A DNA stretch of 64,000 nucleotides from Phytoactinopolyspora halotolerans (lineage in GTDB: Bacteria; Actinomycetota; Actinomycetes; Jiangellales; Jiangellaceae): assembly GCF_010550675.1 (NCBI RefSeq), contig NZ_JAAGOA010000006.1, positions 124,001 to 188,000 on the forward strand, in the 5' to 3' direction. The position numbers and the translations under genes were made by a program. Within the stretch, counting starts at the first letter, position 1. Each line of letters begins with the position of its first letter. The notes under the pieces were generated by a model, which was not told the origin of the DNA, ran no database searches, and saw only the letters and a list, made by a program, of their open reading frames with translations. Positions 52,334 to 60,816 of this stretch are shown here, piece after piece.

Positions 52334-53445
52334 GACATCTCCTTGAGCGTTCGGTCCTGGACGGTTCGGCCCGCGCTGAAGAAGGCGGCACACGTTCCTT
52401 CGGTGGAGACCATGGGTGCGCCGAGTGGAGTACGGGGTGTGCACCGGGTCCCGTAGGCGGCGCAGTCGGTGGGCAGTCTCGTCCCGGTCAAGATCTCTCC
52501 GGCGATGCAGCTGGCGTTCTCCTCCGCATGCAGATCGCGCACGTCGAAGCGTTGTTCGGCGTCGTAGCCGGCGTATCGATCGGTCAAGGCGAGCCCGCTG
52601 GTCGGAATCGTGCCGATACCGCGCCAGGCACGATCGGTGATCCGGAAGACCTCGCCGACGGCGAGCTGGGCCGGACGGTTGCCGTCGCGGCGGACCGCCC
52701 GTGCGTACTGGTTCTCCACCGCGTACCGGCCGGTCTCCAACTGCCGGACCGCCATCAGGATCCCTTCCAGCAAGTCCAACGGCTCGAATCCGGTGACGAC
52801 GATGGGCACCCGGTACCGTTCGGCGATCGGTTCGTACTCGGTCCATCCCATCACCGCACAGACATGCCCGGCGGCCAGGAACCCCTGCACCTGGCACGTC
52901 TCCGATTCCAGGATCGCGGTGAGCGCCGGGGGAACCAGCACGTGGCTGACCAGCAAGCTGAAATTGTCGATCCCGGCGGCCGCGGCGTGCAGCACGGCCA
53001 TCGCGTTGGCCGGAGCGGTCGTTTCGAACCCGACGGCGAAGAAGACCACCTGGCGGTCCGGGTGCTGTTGGGCCAGCCTTACCGCGTCGATGGGGGAGTA
53101 GACGACGCGGACATCGGCGCCGCGCGCCTTCAGTGACAGCAGGTCCGTGTCGGAACCCGGGACACGCAGCATATCGCCGAAGCTGGTGAAGATCACTTCG
53201 GGCCGGATCGCGATCGCCATCGCTCGATCGAGCAGTTCCAGCGGTGTCACGCATACCGGGCATCCCGGACCGTGGATCATCCGCATGCCGGCAGGCAGCA
53301 GCTCGTCGATCCCTTGCCGCACCAGTGTGTGGGTCTGGCCGCCACACACCTCCATCAACGCCCATGGCTGGGTCGCGGTGGCGGCAAGTTCGTCGAGCAG
53401 CCTGCGGGCCAGCGCGGGGTCGCGATACTCGTCCAGGTACTTCAT
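52330..53445 (-). CDS. hypD: Hydrogenase maturation factor HypD
   Basis: A 371-residue Fe-S protein with the signature [26 protein letters not shown] and [14 protein letters not shown], and a C-terminal cluster region ([32 protein letters not shown]). With HypC it is the scaffold on which Fe(CN)2CO is built. It lies seven bases after hypC. Confidence 0.95.
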   Translation of the reverse strand: MKYLDEYRDPALARRLLDELAATATQPWALMEVCGGQTHTLVRQGIDELLPAGMRMIHGPGCPVCVTPLELLDRAMAIAIRPEVIFTSFGDMLRVPGSDTDLLSLKARGADVRVVYSPIDAVRLAQQHPDRQVVFFAVGFETTAPANAMAVLHAAAAGIDNFSLLVSHVLVPPALTAILESETCQVQGFLAAGHVCAVMGWTEYEPIAERYRVPIVVTGFEPLDLLEGILMAVRQLETGRYAVENQYARAVRRDGNRPAQLAVGEVFRITDRAWRGIGTIPTSGLALTDRYAGYDAEQRFDVRDLHAEENASCIAGEILTGTRLPTDCAAYGTRCTPRTPLGAPMVSTEGTCAAFFSAGRTVQDRTLKEMS

Positions 53446-53452
53446 GCCCGGT

Positions 53453-53758
53453 TCACCCCGCCGTTCCGTCGGTGTTCCAGGCGTGTGAGGGCGCAGCCGG
53501 CATAGGGAGTGGCCGGCCGAGCTCGCCTTCGACGGCGCCGTCCATGGCGCGCAACACATCGAGCGTCCGGCGGGCCTCATCCTCATCGACCTGCGTGATA
53601 GCGAAACCAACATGCACTATCACGTAATCGCCGACGGTCACGCCGGGAACGTACGTGAGGCAGACATCCTTGCGGATGCCGCCGAAATCCACCGTGCCCA
53701 TGGTGAGCTCGTTCCGCTCGGACATCTCGATGATCTGTCCCGGTATCCCCAGGCACAT
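53453..53758 (-). CDS. hypC: Hydrogenase maturation chaperone HypC
   Basis: A 101-residue chaperone. The start was set at ATG 53758 because HypC must begin Met-Cys: [12 protein letters not shown], in which Cys2 binds the iron centre. The conserved His is in [12 protein letters not shown]. An earlier in-frame ATG (53782) overlapping hypF would bury this Cys and is rejected. The acidic helix [16 protein letters not shown] and a short tail follow. Confidence 0.93.
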   Translation of the reverse strand: MCLGIPGQIIEMSERNELTMGTVDFGGIRKDVCLTYVPGVTVGDYVIVHVGFAITQVDEDEARRTLDVLRAMDGAVEGELGRPLPMPAAPSHAWNTDGTAG

Positions 53759-53778
53759 AGTCTGCGCCACCTTCCGTG

Positions 53779-56166
53779 TCATAGGTTCATCCGCGCGGAC
53801 GCGACCGCGGCCTGTCCGTAGCTGATGCCGCCATCGTTCGCCGGTACCGTCTCGTTGACGTAGACGGTGAAGCCCTCATCGCCGAGCGCGGCCCGCAGCT
53901 CCGTCACCAGCCGGCGATTCTGGAACACACCACCGGACAGGCACACCGTGCTGACTTTGGAGAGCTGCGCGGCCCGGATGCACAGAGCGAGCGTCACGGC
54001 GGTGACGGTGGCGTGGAACGACGCAGCCAGCCGGTGGACCGGGGTACCGTCCGTCACGCCGCGCAGCAGGCCCATCAGCGTGGGTGCAGGGTCATACACC
54101 CACATGCCGGACGAGCTGACGACCTTCCAGGGCAGCTCGCCGGTGTCCACGGGCCGCCCGCCGGATCCGCCGGCGGTCGCTTCCAGCACGATCGCCGCTT
54201 CGCCCTCGTACGAGACGTCGTCGCACAGCCCCAGGATGCTGGCGGCGGCATCGAACAGCCGGCCTGCGCTGGAGGCATACGGGCTGTTCACGTGCCGATC
54301 GATCATTCGCCGGACGGTGGCGACCTCCTGCTCGTCGAACCGTCCGGCGAACGACGCGGCCAGCTCGGGGTCGACCATCCCGGCACCGATCCGTTCGCCC
54401 CCGAACAGGTAACCCATCGCCATCCGCGCCGGTCGGCGGACGGCGAGCTCACCACCCGGCAGCGGAGCGGTGCCGAACCGGCCCACCCGCCGATACGCCG
54501 TCAGGTCCGCGAGGAAGACCTCGCCGCCCCAGAGGGTGCCGTCGTCGCCCCAGCCCAGACCGTCGTACGCGACGCCGATGAACGGTTCGGTGACGCCGTG
54601 CTCCGCCGCGCACGAGGCGACATGCGCGTGATGGTGCTGGACCGGGAGCCGCCGATTGCGCGGCCAGCGCGCGGCGTACTGGGTGGAGATGTAGGCCGGA
54701 TGGAGGTCATGTGCGACGCACGTGGGCCGGATCGACAGCAGCGTGGAAAGATGGGCCAGGCCGTCGGTGAACGCGGTGAACGTGTCCTGATTGGACAGAT
54801 CGCCGATATGTGGGCTCACGATGGCGTCATCCGCGCTGGCCAGCGCAAAGGTGTGCTTCAACTGTGCGCCCACGGCCAGCAGCGGTCGCGGCGCCGGGCG
54901 TGGAAGCGGTGTCGGCGCCGGTGCGTAGCCACGGGCACGCCGCACGACGGAGCCGGTTCCGGCCACTACGCGCGCCACCGAATCGTCGTATCGCGCTCGG
55001 ATCCGACGGTCGTGGGTGAGAAAGGCGTCGGCGACCTGCCCGAGCCGGGTGCGGGCCTCGTGGTCATCGATGATGATCGGTTCACCGGAACGATTGCCGC
55101 TGGTCACCACTAGTGGGCGAGCCAGGTCGTGCAAGAGCAGGTGGTGCAGTGGCGTGTACGGGAGGAACAGACCTACCTCGTCGAGCTGCGGGTGTATGCC
55201 CGCTGCCAAGGCGTGGCGGTCGCCTTGGCGGGCCAGCAGGACGATCGGCCGCGCCACCGAGGTCAGCAACTCCGCTTCCACGTCCGAGACGCGGGCCAGC
55301 TGCCGAGCCGCGGCGACGTCGGCGACCATGACGGCCAGCGGCTTGGCGGGCCGGTGCTTTCCGGCTCGCAGCCGAGCCACGGTGTCGGTTCTGGTGGCGT
55401 CGCAGACGAGCTGGTACCCGCCGAGCCCTTTGACCGCCACGATGCCACCCGAAGCGATCGTCCCGACCGCGGCAGTGAGCGCGTCGTCGCCACTGGCCGT
55501 GCTCTCGTTGCTGTCCGACGTGTCGCACGACGTCGCCCAGCGCAGTGTGGGCCCGCAGGCGGGACACGCCACCGGCTCCGCATGGAACCGGCGGTCGGCA
55601 GGGTCGGTGTATTCCGCGGCGCACGCGGCACAGAGCGGGAACGGCGCCATCGTCGTCTGGGGACGGTCGTAGGGCAACTCGGTGATGATCGTCGCCCGAG
55701 GGCCGCATGCGGTGCAATTGACGAACGGATACCGGTAGCGGCGATCCGCCGGATCGAACAGCTCCCGCAGGCACTCCTCACAGGCGGCGAGGTCGGGCGG
55801 GAAATCGCGGCGGCCGCTGCGGGCGATGCTCGCACCCACGGTGAAGCCGCGGCGCCCGTGCAGCCGCGCCATCCGGTCGTCCAGGTCGGTGACGATGACG
55901 TCGCGGACGACAGCCTGCGCCGGAGCCTCCGCAGGCAGCCGGGCGGCCAGCGCGTTCAGTGACTCGGGCGTCCCAGCGGCCTCGATGATCACGTGGCCTC
56001 CGGCGTTGCGCACCCAGCCGTTCAAGCCGAGTTCGCGTGCCAGCCGCACCACGTACGGTCGGAAGCCGACCCCCTGGACTGCGCCGTGCACATCCAACCG
56101 CCGGGCCGCCGCGTTCAGCGGCAGGGTAGAACCCTGGAGCCGGTCCTGGTAGGAGTCTGCGGTCAT
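53779..56166 (-). CDS. hypF: Carbamoyltransferase HypF
   Basis: A 795-residue multi-domain enzyme. It has an N-terminal acylphosphatase (VHGAVQGVGFRPYVVRLARE), two paired zinc motifs (CEECLRELFD, CTACGPRATI, CAACAAEY, CPACGPTL), a YrdC-like domain (GGIVAVKGLGGYQLVCDA) and a Kae1-like domain (HHAHVASCAAEHGV, GVAYDGLGWGDDGTLWGGE). It makes the carbamoyl group that HypE turns into cyanide ligands. It is the first gene of the hyp operon, with an exact DosR-like box 37 bases upstream of the start. hypA and hypB are not in the window. Confidence 0.95.
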   Translation of the reverse strand: MTADSYQDRLQGSTLPLNAAARRLDVHGAVQGVGFRPYVVRLARELGLNGWVRNAGGHVIIEAAGTPESLNALAARLPAEAPAQAVVRDVIVTDLDDRMARLHGRRGFTVGASIARSGRRDFPPDLAACEECLRELFDPADRRYRYPFVNCTACGPRATIITELPYDRPQTTMAPFPLCAACAAEYTDPADRRFHAEPVACPACGPTLRWATSCDTSDSNESTASGDDALTAAVGTIASGGIVAVKGLGGYQLVCDATRTDTVARLRAGKHRPAKPLAVMVADVAAARQLARVSDVEAELLTSVARPIVLLARQGDRHALAAGIHPQLDEVGLFLPYTPLHHLLLHDLARPLVVTSGNRSGEPIIIDDHEARTRLGQVADAFLTHDRRIRARYDDSVARVVAGTGSVVRRARGYAPAPTPLPRPAPRPLLAVGAQLKHTFALASADDAIVSPHIGDLSNQDTFTAFTDGLAHLSTLLSIRPTCVAHDLHPAYISTQYAARWPRNRRLPVQHHHAHVASCAAEHGVTEPFIGVAYDGLGWGDDGTLWGGEVFLADLTAYRRVGRFGTAPLPGGELAVRRPARMAMGYLFGGERIGAGMVDPELAASFAGRFDEQEVATVRRMIDRHVNSPYASSAGRLFDAAASILGLCDDVSYEGEAAIVLEATAGGSGGRPVDTGELPWKVVSSSGMWVYDPAPTLMGLLRGVTDGTPVHRLAASFHATVTAVTLALCIRAAQLSKVSTVCLSGGVFQNRRLVTELRAALGDEGFTVYVNETVPANDGGISYGQAAVASARMNL

Positions 56167-56202
56167 GCAGCAACCCTTCCGAAGGATGCGACGACCGGCG
56201 TA

Positions 56203-56216
56203 GGGCCGGAAGTCCC
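56203..56216 (-). promoter_or_regulatory. DosR/DevR-like box before hypF
   Basis: On the minus strand GGGACTTCCGGCCC, exact and identical to the cydA site, flanked by a GGGCC/GGCCC extension. Only 36 bases separate it from the hypF ATG. Confidence 0.73.
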
Positions 56217-56261
56217 GGCCCTGCCCAGCGATCGCCCGTTACTCGACCACCAGCCGATGGC

Positions 56262-56732
56262 TCAGACGGCGGACGCCACCGCGGACAACTCGTCGATCGT
56301 GAGCGCCGCGATCCGGTCCAGCGCGGCCCGCACAGCAGGGGTCAGGCCGCGCCCGACGCTGAAGTCCGCACCCTCGACGGCCAGGATCACCAGCCGTCGC
56401 GGCATCCGGTCCAATGCAAGCGCCAGGTCGACCGCTTCACCCATGCCCATACCGTGCGAGCTTGCCAGCGGTCTGTGGCCGGTGAGCGGGCGATCGACCA
56501 CGACGCGGTGGATCCGTCCCGGCTCGCCGCCGTCCGCGTGCAAAGCGTCGACCACCACCGCCACGTCGGCATCGCCCCACAACTCGATCAGCCGGCTGGA
56601 CTCACCGTCGGTGATGGCCAGGGTCACCTGGGGCAGTGTGCACCGGTGCAGTCTGCGTACCACGGCCGCACCGACACCGTCGTCGCGGCGGTATTCGTTG
56701 CCGACGCCGATCACCACCGCCGGAGCCGTCAT
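56262..56732 (-). CDS. Hydrogenase maturation protease (HyaD/HycI type)
   Basis: A 156-residue protease with the family start VVIGVGNEYRRDDGVGAAVVRRL (the acidic Glu-Asp pair binds nickel during cleavage) and the second acidic residue in VAVVVDALHADGGE. SSHGMGMGEAVDLALAL carries the conserved His. It would cleave the tail of the hydrogenase large subunit. The ATG overlaps the USP stop (ATGA), so this enzyme is translated with a stress protein rather than with the hyp genes; the USP promoter also carries a DosR-like box. Confidence 0.88.
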   Translation of the reverse strand: MTAPAVVIGVGNEYRRDDGVGAAVVRRLHRCTLPQVTLAITDGESSRLIELWGDADVAVVVDALHADGGEPGRIHRVVVDRPLTGHRPLASSHGMGMGEAVDLALALDRMPRRLVILAVEGADFSVGRGLTPAVRAALDRIAALTIDELSAVASAV

Positions 56733-57685
56733 GGCCGGCCCTCCCCGTCGATGACCTCGCCTTCGGGCAGGCGGTCGCCGTGCATGACGATCACCGTGCA
56801 GTATGCCCGGTGCAGAAGGCTCTGGCTGACCGATCCCAAGAGCAGACCTGCCAGCCGTCCGCGCCCCCGCGAGCCGACGATGACCAGGTCCGCGCCGCGT
56901 GTCTGCTCCGGCAGCAACTCGGCCGGATCGCCCACCATGAGTCGCGTCTTGACCTGGACCGACGGATGCCGTTCGCGGTGCGCCAGCAGTGAGCTCGACA
57001 GGCCGGGAAGCACTCCGGCGAACGACAGCTCGCCGGCGCCGCTCTCCCGGCAGTGCAAGACCGTCAACGGGCGCCGGCGTTTCGCGGCCTCGGTGAACGC
57101 GTAGGCCAACGCGTGGTAGGCATCCTCCGAACCGTCCACCCCGACGACGATCGGTCGCGCCGTGCCGGCCAGCCCACCTGGGCCGCGGACCACGACGGCC
57201 GGGCAGGGTGCGTGGGCGGCGACGGTAGCGCTGACGGAGCCAAGCAGCGCGGATGCCGCGGTGGAACGTCCGCGTGAACCGACCACGACCATCGCCGCGT
57301 CCCGGGCCTCGTCGAGCAGCACACTCGTGGCTCGTCCCGGGGTGTGCACACCGCTGAGCGTCCCCGCAGGGAGACGATCGCGCGCGTACGCCATGGCACG
57401 GTCGAAGTCCTCGATCGCGCGCTTGGTCTGGGGAGGGCCCTCGACGACGAACGTCTCCGAGGTGAGCGGCGGCGTGTATGTCTGATACGTGGTCGGCTGG
57501 TCGGTGGCGAGGACGATGCGGACCGGCAGCCCGCGCAGTCGTGCTTCGTTCACCGCCCAGTGCAGCGCGAGCTGGCTGGCCGGCGTGCCGTCCACTCCGA
57601 CGACGATCGGCCGTGTGGCCTGCCTGGTTCCCGATGGCCCTCGCTGGGAAGGCAAGAATTCGGTGTTCGGCTGGGTGTACGACAT
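56729..57685 (-). CDS. Tandem universal stress protein
   Basis: A 318-residue protein with two USP domains, the arrangement of mycobacterial dormancy USPs such as Rv2005c and Rv2623. Both ATP motifs are intact: VVGSRGRSTAASALLGSVSA and IVGSRGRGRLAGLLLGSVSQ. ATG 57685 has GAGGAG upstream. The stop overlaps the hydrogenase protease start. The divergent promoter region shared with the CBS-BON gene holds a one-mismatch DosR-like box. Confidence 0.9.
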   Translation of the reverse strand: MSYTQPNTEFLPSQRGPSGTRQATRPIVVGVDGTPASQLALHWAVNEARLRGLPVRIVLATDQPTTYQTYTPPLTSETFVVEGPPQTKRAIEDFDRAMAYARDRLPAGTLSGVHTPGRATSVLLDEARDAAMVVVGSRGRSTAASALLGSVSATVAAHAPCPAVVVRGPGGLAGTARPIVVGVDGSEDAYHALAYAFTEAAKRRRPLTVLHCRESGAGELSFAGVLPGLSSSLLAHRERHPSVQVKTRLMVGDPAELLPEQTRGADLVIVGSRGRGRLAGLLLGSVSQSLLHRAYCTVIVMHGDRLPEGEVIDGEGRP

Positions 57686-57776
57686 CGTGAACTCCTCGGG
57701 TGGCGCCGTGCCGCGCCGGGAAACGCGGGCATGTCTCGGCGTCTCCACTCTCGCGCGCGGGGTATACCTCCACCTA

Positions 57777-57790
57777 GTGGCGGAAGTCCC
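57777..57790 (-). promoter_or_regulatory. DosR/DevR-like box in USP/CBS divergent promoter
   Basis: On the minus strand GGGACTTCCGCCAC, one mismatch to the core. It is 92 bases from the USP start and 57 from the CBS gene start, so it could serve both. Confidence 0.6.
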
Positions 57791-57846
57791 GGCGGCGGGG
57801 TCGTTCGGCCCTATCCGCTTCGATGTGGGAGGACGACTGTGAAGAC

Positions 57847-58536
57847 ATGAGACGGCTGATCGTGGGCGATGTGATGACCACCGATGTCATCACCGTGACG
57901 GCCGCGACCTCGTTCAAAGAGGTGGCGCGGCTGCTCGACGAGAACGACATCAGCGCCATGCCGGTGCTGGATGAGAATGGCCGCATCGTGGGCGTGGTCT
58001 CCGAGGCGGATCTGATGCTCAGGCATGAGTACCGGGACACCCGGCTGCGAGCGGGTTGGCTCACCTCGTCCCAGGCCCGCGCCGTGCACACGAAGGTGTG
58101 TGGGGTAGCGGCGCGGGAACTGATGAGTTCGCCCACCGTCACGATCCGGCAGACCAGTTCGGTCGCTGAGGCGGCCCGGCTGATGGACGTCCACCGCGTG
58201 AAGCGACTGCCGGTGGTGGACGGGGACGGTCGGCTGGTCGGCATCATCAGCCGGTCCGACCTGGTGACAGTGTTCCTCCGGGCGGATGACGAGATCCGGG
58301 AGAACGTTCGGCGGGAGATCTCACAGCGAGTGTTGCTGACCGAGACCGGAACCGTCTACGTCGACGTCGCCGACGGCGTCGTCGTTCTCCGCGGGGAACT
58401 GGACCGGAAGAGCAGCGTGGACATCGCCGAGCAACTGGCGCGCCACGTGGACGGCGTGGTGGATGTGGTGAACCAGTTGGGGTTCGACCGAGACGACTCG
58501 GAGAACCGGATCGCATGGAGAATCGGGACCACGTAA
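57847..58536 (+). CDS. CBS-domain pair plus BON domain protein
   Basis: A 229-residue protein with two CBS domains (GDVMTTDVITVTAATSFKEVA ... MPVLDENGRIVGVVSEADLM; ELMSSPTVTIRQTSSVAEAARLM ... LPVVDGDGRLVGIISRSDLV) and a C-terminal BON domain (VYVDVADGVVVLRGELDRKS...GVVDVVNQL). CBS pairs sense adenine nucleotides; BON domains often bind membranes or lipids. M. tuberculosis Hrp1 (Rv2626c), a CBS protein, belongs to the DosR regulon, so the box upstream is in keeping. ATG 57823 is an alternative start. Confidence 0.87.
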   Translation: MRRLIVGDVMTTDVITVTAATSFKEVARLLDENDISAMPVLDENGRIVGVVSEADLMLRHEYRDTRLRAGWLTSSQARAVHTKVCGVAARELMSSPTVTIRQTSSVAEAARLMDVHRVKRLPVVDGDGRLVGIISRSDLVTVFLRADDEIRENVRREISQRVLLTETGTVYVDVADGVVVLRGELDRKSSVDIAEQLARHVDGVVDVVNQLGFDRDDSENRIAWRIGTT

Positions 58537-58590
58537 ACCATTCCGCGTGGGAGCCGGGGCGGCGCGGAGCGTCGGCCCGTCCGGCCGATG

Positions 58591-58604
58591 GGGCCGTTGG
58601 GCCC
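58591..58604 (+). promoter_or_regulatory. DosR/DevR-like box before third USP gene
   Basis: GGGCCGTTGGGCCC, two mismatches to the core but fully symmetrical in its outer five bases, ending 57 bases before the ATG, the same distance as at the 30212 USP gene. Confidence 0.4.
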
Positions 58605-58661
58605 GCGACCCGAGGTCCTGATCCTCTACGGTCGCCGTCGACTCGCTGGTGTGCTGGTGGC

Positions 58662-59657
58662 ATGACAGCCAGCGACCCTGAGATGCAGAGCATTGACCGA
58701 CCTGCAACGGATAACCGGCCGATCGCCGTCGGCGTCAACGATTCCGCCGGAGCCCTTCTCGCCGTCGAGTGGGCGGCGCGTGAGGCGGTCCGGCTGGGCT
58801 GTTCGCTCCGGCTGGTACATGCGTATCCGGTCAACGTGCTGCACGAACCGCTGACGGCTCCGATCGGGCATGAGCGCGCGGAGATCCTGTTCGGTGCCGC
58901 CCGCGAACGCATCCACATCCCCGCCAATGACGGCTTGCCGGTCAGCAGTACCGCTCAACAGGGCAGTGCCAAGCGCGTCTTGCTGCACGTGGCGGACGGG
59001 GCGCGGATGCTCGTTGTCGGCCGGGAACGGGTCGGACGACTCGCCGAACTGGTCCTGGGCTCGACGGCACTGGCGTGTGCCGGCCACACACCGGTTCCGG
59101 TGACGGTAGTTCCACGGATGTGGATGCCGGCGGCCCTCGACGGTGGCGCGATCATTCTCGGTGTCGACGGCTCGGTCCGCTGCCGGCCGGCGATCGAGTA
59201 CGCCTTCGCCACCGCGGCACGGTGCGAGCTCCCGCTGACCGCGGTGACCGTCGTGGGCGAACGGATCGGCCCCCGGCTCGGGTGGGCCTCCGGCGACAAC
59301 CCGCTCCGTAGCCGCGCCGACGGGCATCGAGTGCTGGAAGAGGCGTTGGCCGGCTTCCGCGAGACGTTCCCTTCCGTCGAGGTCCGGACCGTGGTCGATG
59401 ACCGCACGCCGGTCGATGCGCTGTCTGCTCAGCTGGCTCGCACGGCCGATGCCGGGGGAGACGAATCCACGATCGCCGGAACCGGGACCGCAGGGCGGGC
59501 CGCTGCCGCTGCTCTTGCCGGACGTGTGGTGATCGGCGGACGCGGGCACGGCCTGGTGACCGGTGCGATGCTCGGCTCGGTGGCGCGCAGTCTGCTGCGC
59601 GGTCTGCCCTGCCCGGTGACGGTCGTGCACGCCGGTGAAGGAAGGAGAACGGAATGA
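58662..59657 (+). CDS. Tandem universal stress protein, first domain degenerate
   Basis: A 331-residue protein with two USP domains. In the first the glycine motif is changed (VVGRERVGRLAELVLGSTA), so ATP binding may be weak; in the second it is intact (VIGGRGHGLVTGAMLGSVARS). An Asp/Gly/Ala-rich linker of about 30 residues precedes the last motif. The stop overlaps the HAD gene start (ATGA). A tandem USP next to a HAD-domain gene also occurs in the mycobacterial DosR regulon (Rv2005c-Rv2006). Confidence 0.87.
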   Translation: MTASDPEMQSIDRPATDNRPIAVGVNDSAGALLAVEWAAREAVRLGCSLRLVHAYPVNVLHEPLTAPIGHERAEILFGAARERIHIPANDGLPVSSTAQQGSAKRVLLHVADGARMLVVGRERVGRLAELVLGSTALACAGHTPVPVTVVPRMWMPAALDGGAIILGVDGSVRCRPAIEYAFATAARCELPLTAVTVVGERIGPRLGWASGDNPLRSRADGHRVLEEALAGFRETFPSVEVRTVVDDRTPVDALSAQLARTADAGGDESTIAGTGTAGRAAAAALAGRVVIGGRGHGLVTGAMLGSVARSLLRGLPCPVTVVHAGEGRRTE

Positions 59658-60448
59658 CGGTGACGCGAGAGCCCGCGCTGTATCTGGAGCGGATCGCTGG
59701 AATGATCTTCGACGTGGACGGTGTCGTGACCGACACCGCGGCGTTGCATGCCGAAGCGTGGAAGCGGACCTTCGACGAGTTCTTCGAGCGCCGTGCACAA
59801 GAGATCGGCGTCGAGTGCACCCCGTTCGACACGTCGGCGGATTACCCGCGCTTCGTCGCCGACCGGCCCCGCCGGGAAGGGCTGCGCGCGCTCCTGTCGT
59901 CTCGCGGCATCGCGCTGGCCGAACGGAACGGCCCGTCGGGCGCCGACCCGGACACCATGTGGTCGTTGGCCGAACGGAAGGACCGGTATTTCGCCGAGCA
60001 GCTTGAGGCCCACGGCGTGCGTGCGTATCGCGACGTGATCGCGCTGTTGCGCGATATCCAGTACCGAGGGGTCGCGACAGCGGCCGTCTCGGCGGGCCGC
60101 ACCTGCGGGCGGCTGTTGGCGGCGTCCGGTATGACGCAGATGTTCGATGTGTGCATCGAAGGCGGGCGGGCCGACCGGCTCCGGCTGCCGGGTAAGCCCG
60201 ACCCGACGGTCTTTGTCGAGGCGGCGCGTCGGCTCGGCGTCGCACCGCCGGACGCCGTGGTCGTCGAGGATGCGCCGGCCGGTGTCGAGGCCGGGCGCCG
60301 TGGTGGCTTCGGGCTGGTGATCGGGCTGGATCGCACCGGTACGTCGGCGGAGGGGTTCCTCCGGAGCGGTGCGGACACGGTGGTCGGCAGCCTGCACGAT
60401 CTGATGCTCGTCGGGCAGCGCGCGGTGGCCGGGATGGCACGCACCTGA
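59654..60448 (+). CDS. HAD-superfamily beta-phosphoglucomutase-like phosphatase
   Basis: A 264-residue HAD-IA enzyme. Motif I is IFDVDGVVTDTA (nucleophile Asp in DVDG), a helical cap follows, motif II is in ATAAVSAGRTC, motif III Lys is in LPGKPDPTVF, and motif IV is VVVEDAPAGVEAGRRGGF. It resembles beta-phosphoglucomutase and the HAD part of mycobacterial OtsB1. The substrate, presumably a sugar phosphate, is not determined. It is translationally coupled to the USP gene. Confidence 0.87.
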   Translation: MTVTREPALYLERIAGMIFDVDGVVTDTAALHAEAWKRTFDEFFERRAQEIGVECTPFDTSADYPRFVADRPRREGLRALLSSRGIALAERNGPSGADPDTMWSLAERKDRYFAEQLEAHGVRAYRDVIALLRDIQYRGVATAAVSAGRTCGRLLAASGMTQMFDVCIEGGRADRLRLPGKPDPTVFVEAARRLGVAPPDAVVVEDAPAGVEAGRRGGFGLVIGLDRTGTSAEGFLRSGADTVVGSLHDLMLVGQRAVAGMART

Positions 60449-60626
60449 CAGCTCAGCGGTGGTGCCGTCGTGGCGCGATAGCCGCGAACGTGAGCGAAAG
60501 GCGAGTGCGTTGCGGCGAAGGATGCACGCCGCGGTGCGAGGGTAGAGAAAACTTGCACAGTCAATTAGTAAGTCTTGCGAAGAAAAGTGTGTGTCAACCT
60601 CTTAACGTGCGCCGCTTGAGGCGATA

Positions 60627-60640
60627 TGTTAACGCTCACA
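60627..60640. promoter_or_regulatory. LacI-family operator-like palindrome
   Basis: TGTTAACGCTCACA is an imperfect palindrome around a central CG, the form bound by sugar-responsive LacI-type repressors. It lies in the AT-rich 368-base gap (60449-60816) upstream of the sugar operon; the same gap shows no gene. Confidence 0.5.
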
Positions 60641-60816
60641 GGTGATTCTGCCGGGTCATCGCGTCACCCGGGCACCCACAGAGCAGGGGGTGGAGTGCAA
60701 CGTCGGCCACCGGCCGCGTTTCTTGTATCGGACATCGTCGAGTTTCGTGCCCGAGATCGGCCCGGCACCGCATGGTCAATGGAACCGCATCGTCAATGGA
60801 GAGGAGTGCGGCACAC

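Noticed and set aside
57759-57772. GGGGTATACCTCC in the USP/CBS promoter as a CsoR-family operator
   Set aside because: It is a GGTATACC palindrome with inverted arm order; the spacing and ends do not fit the operator class.
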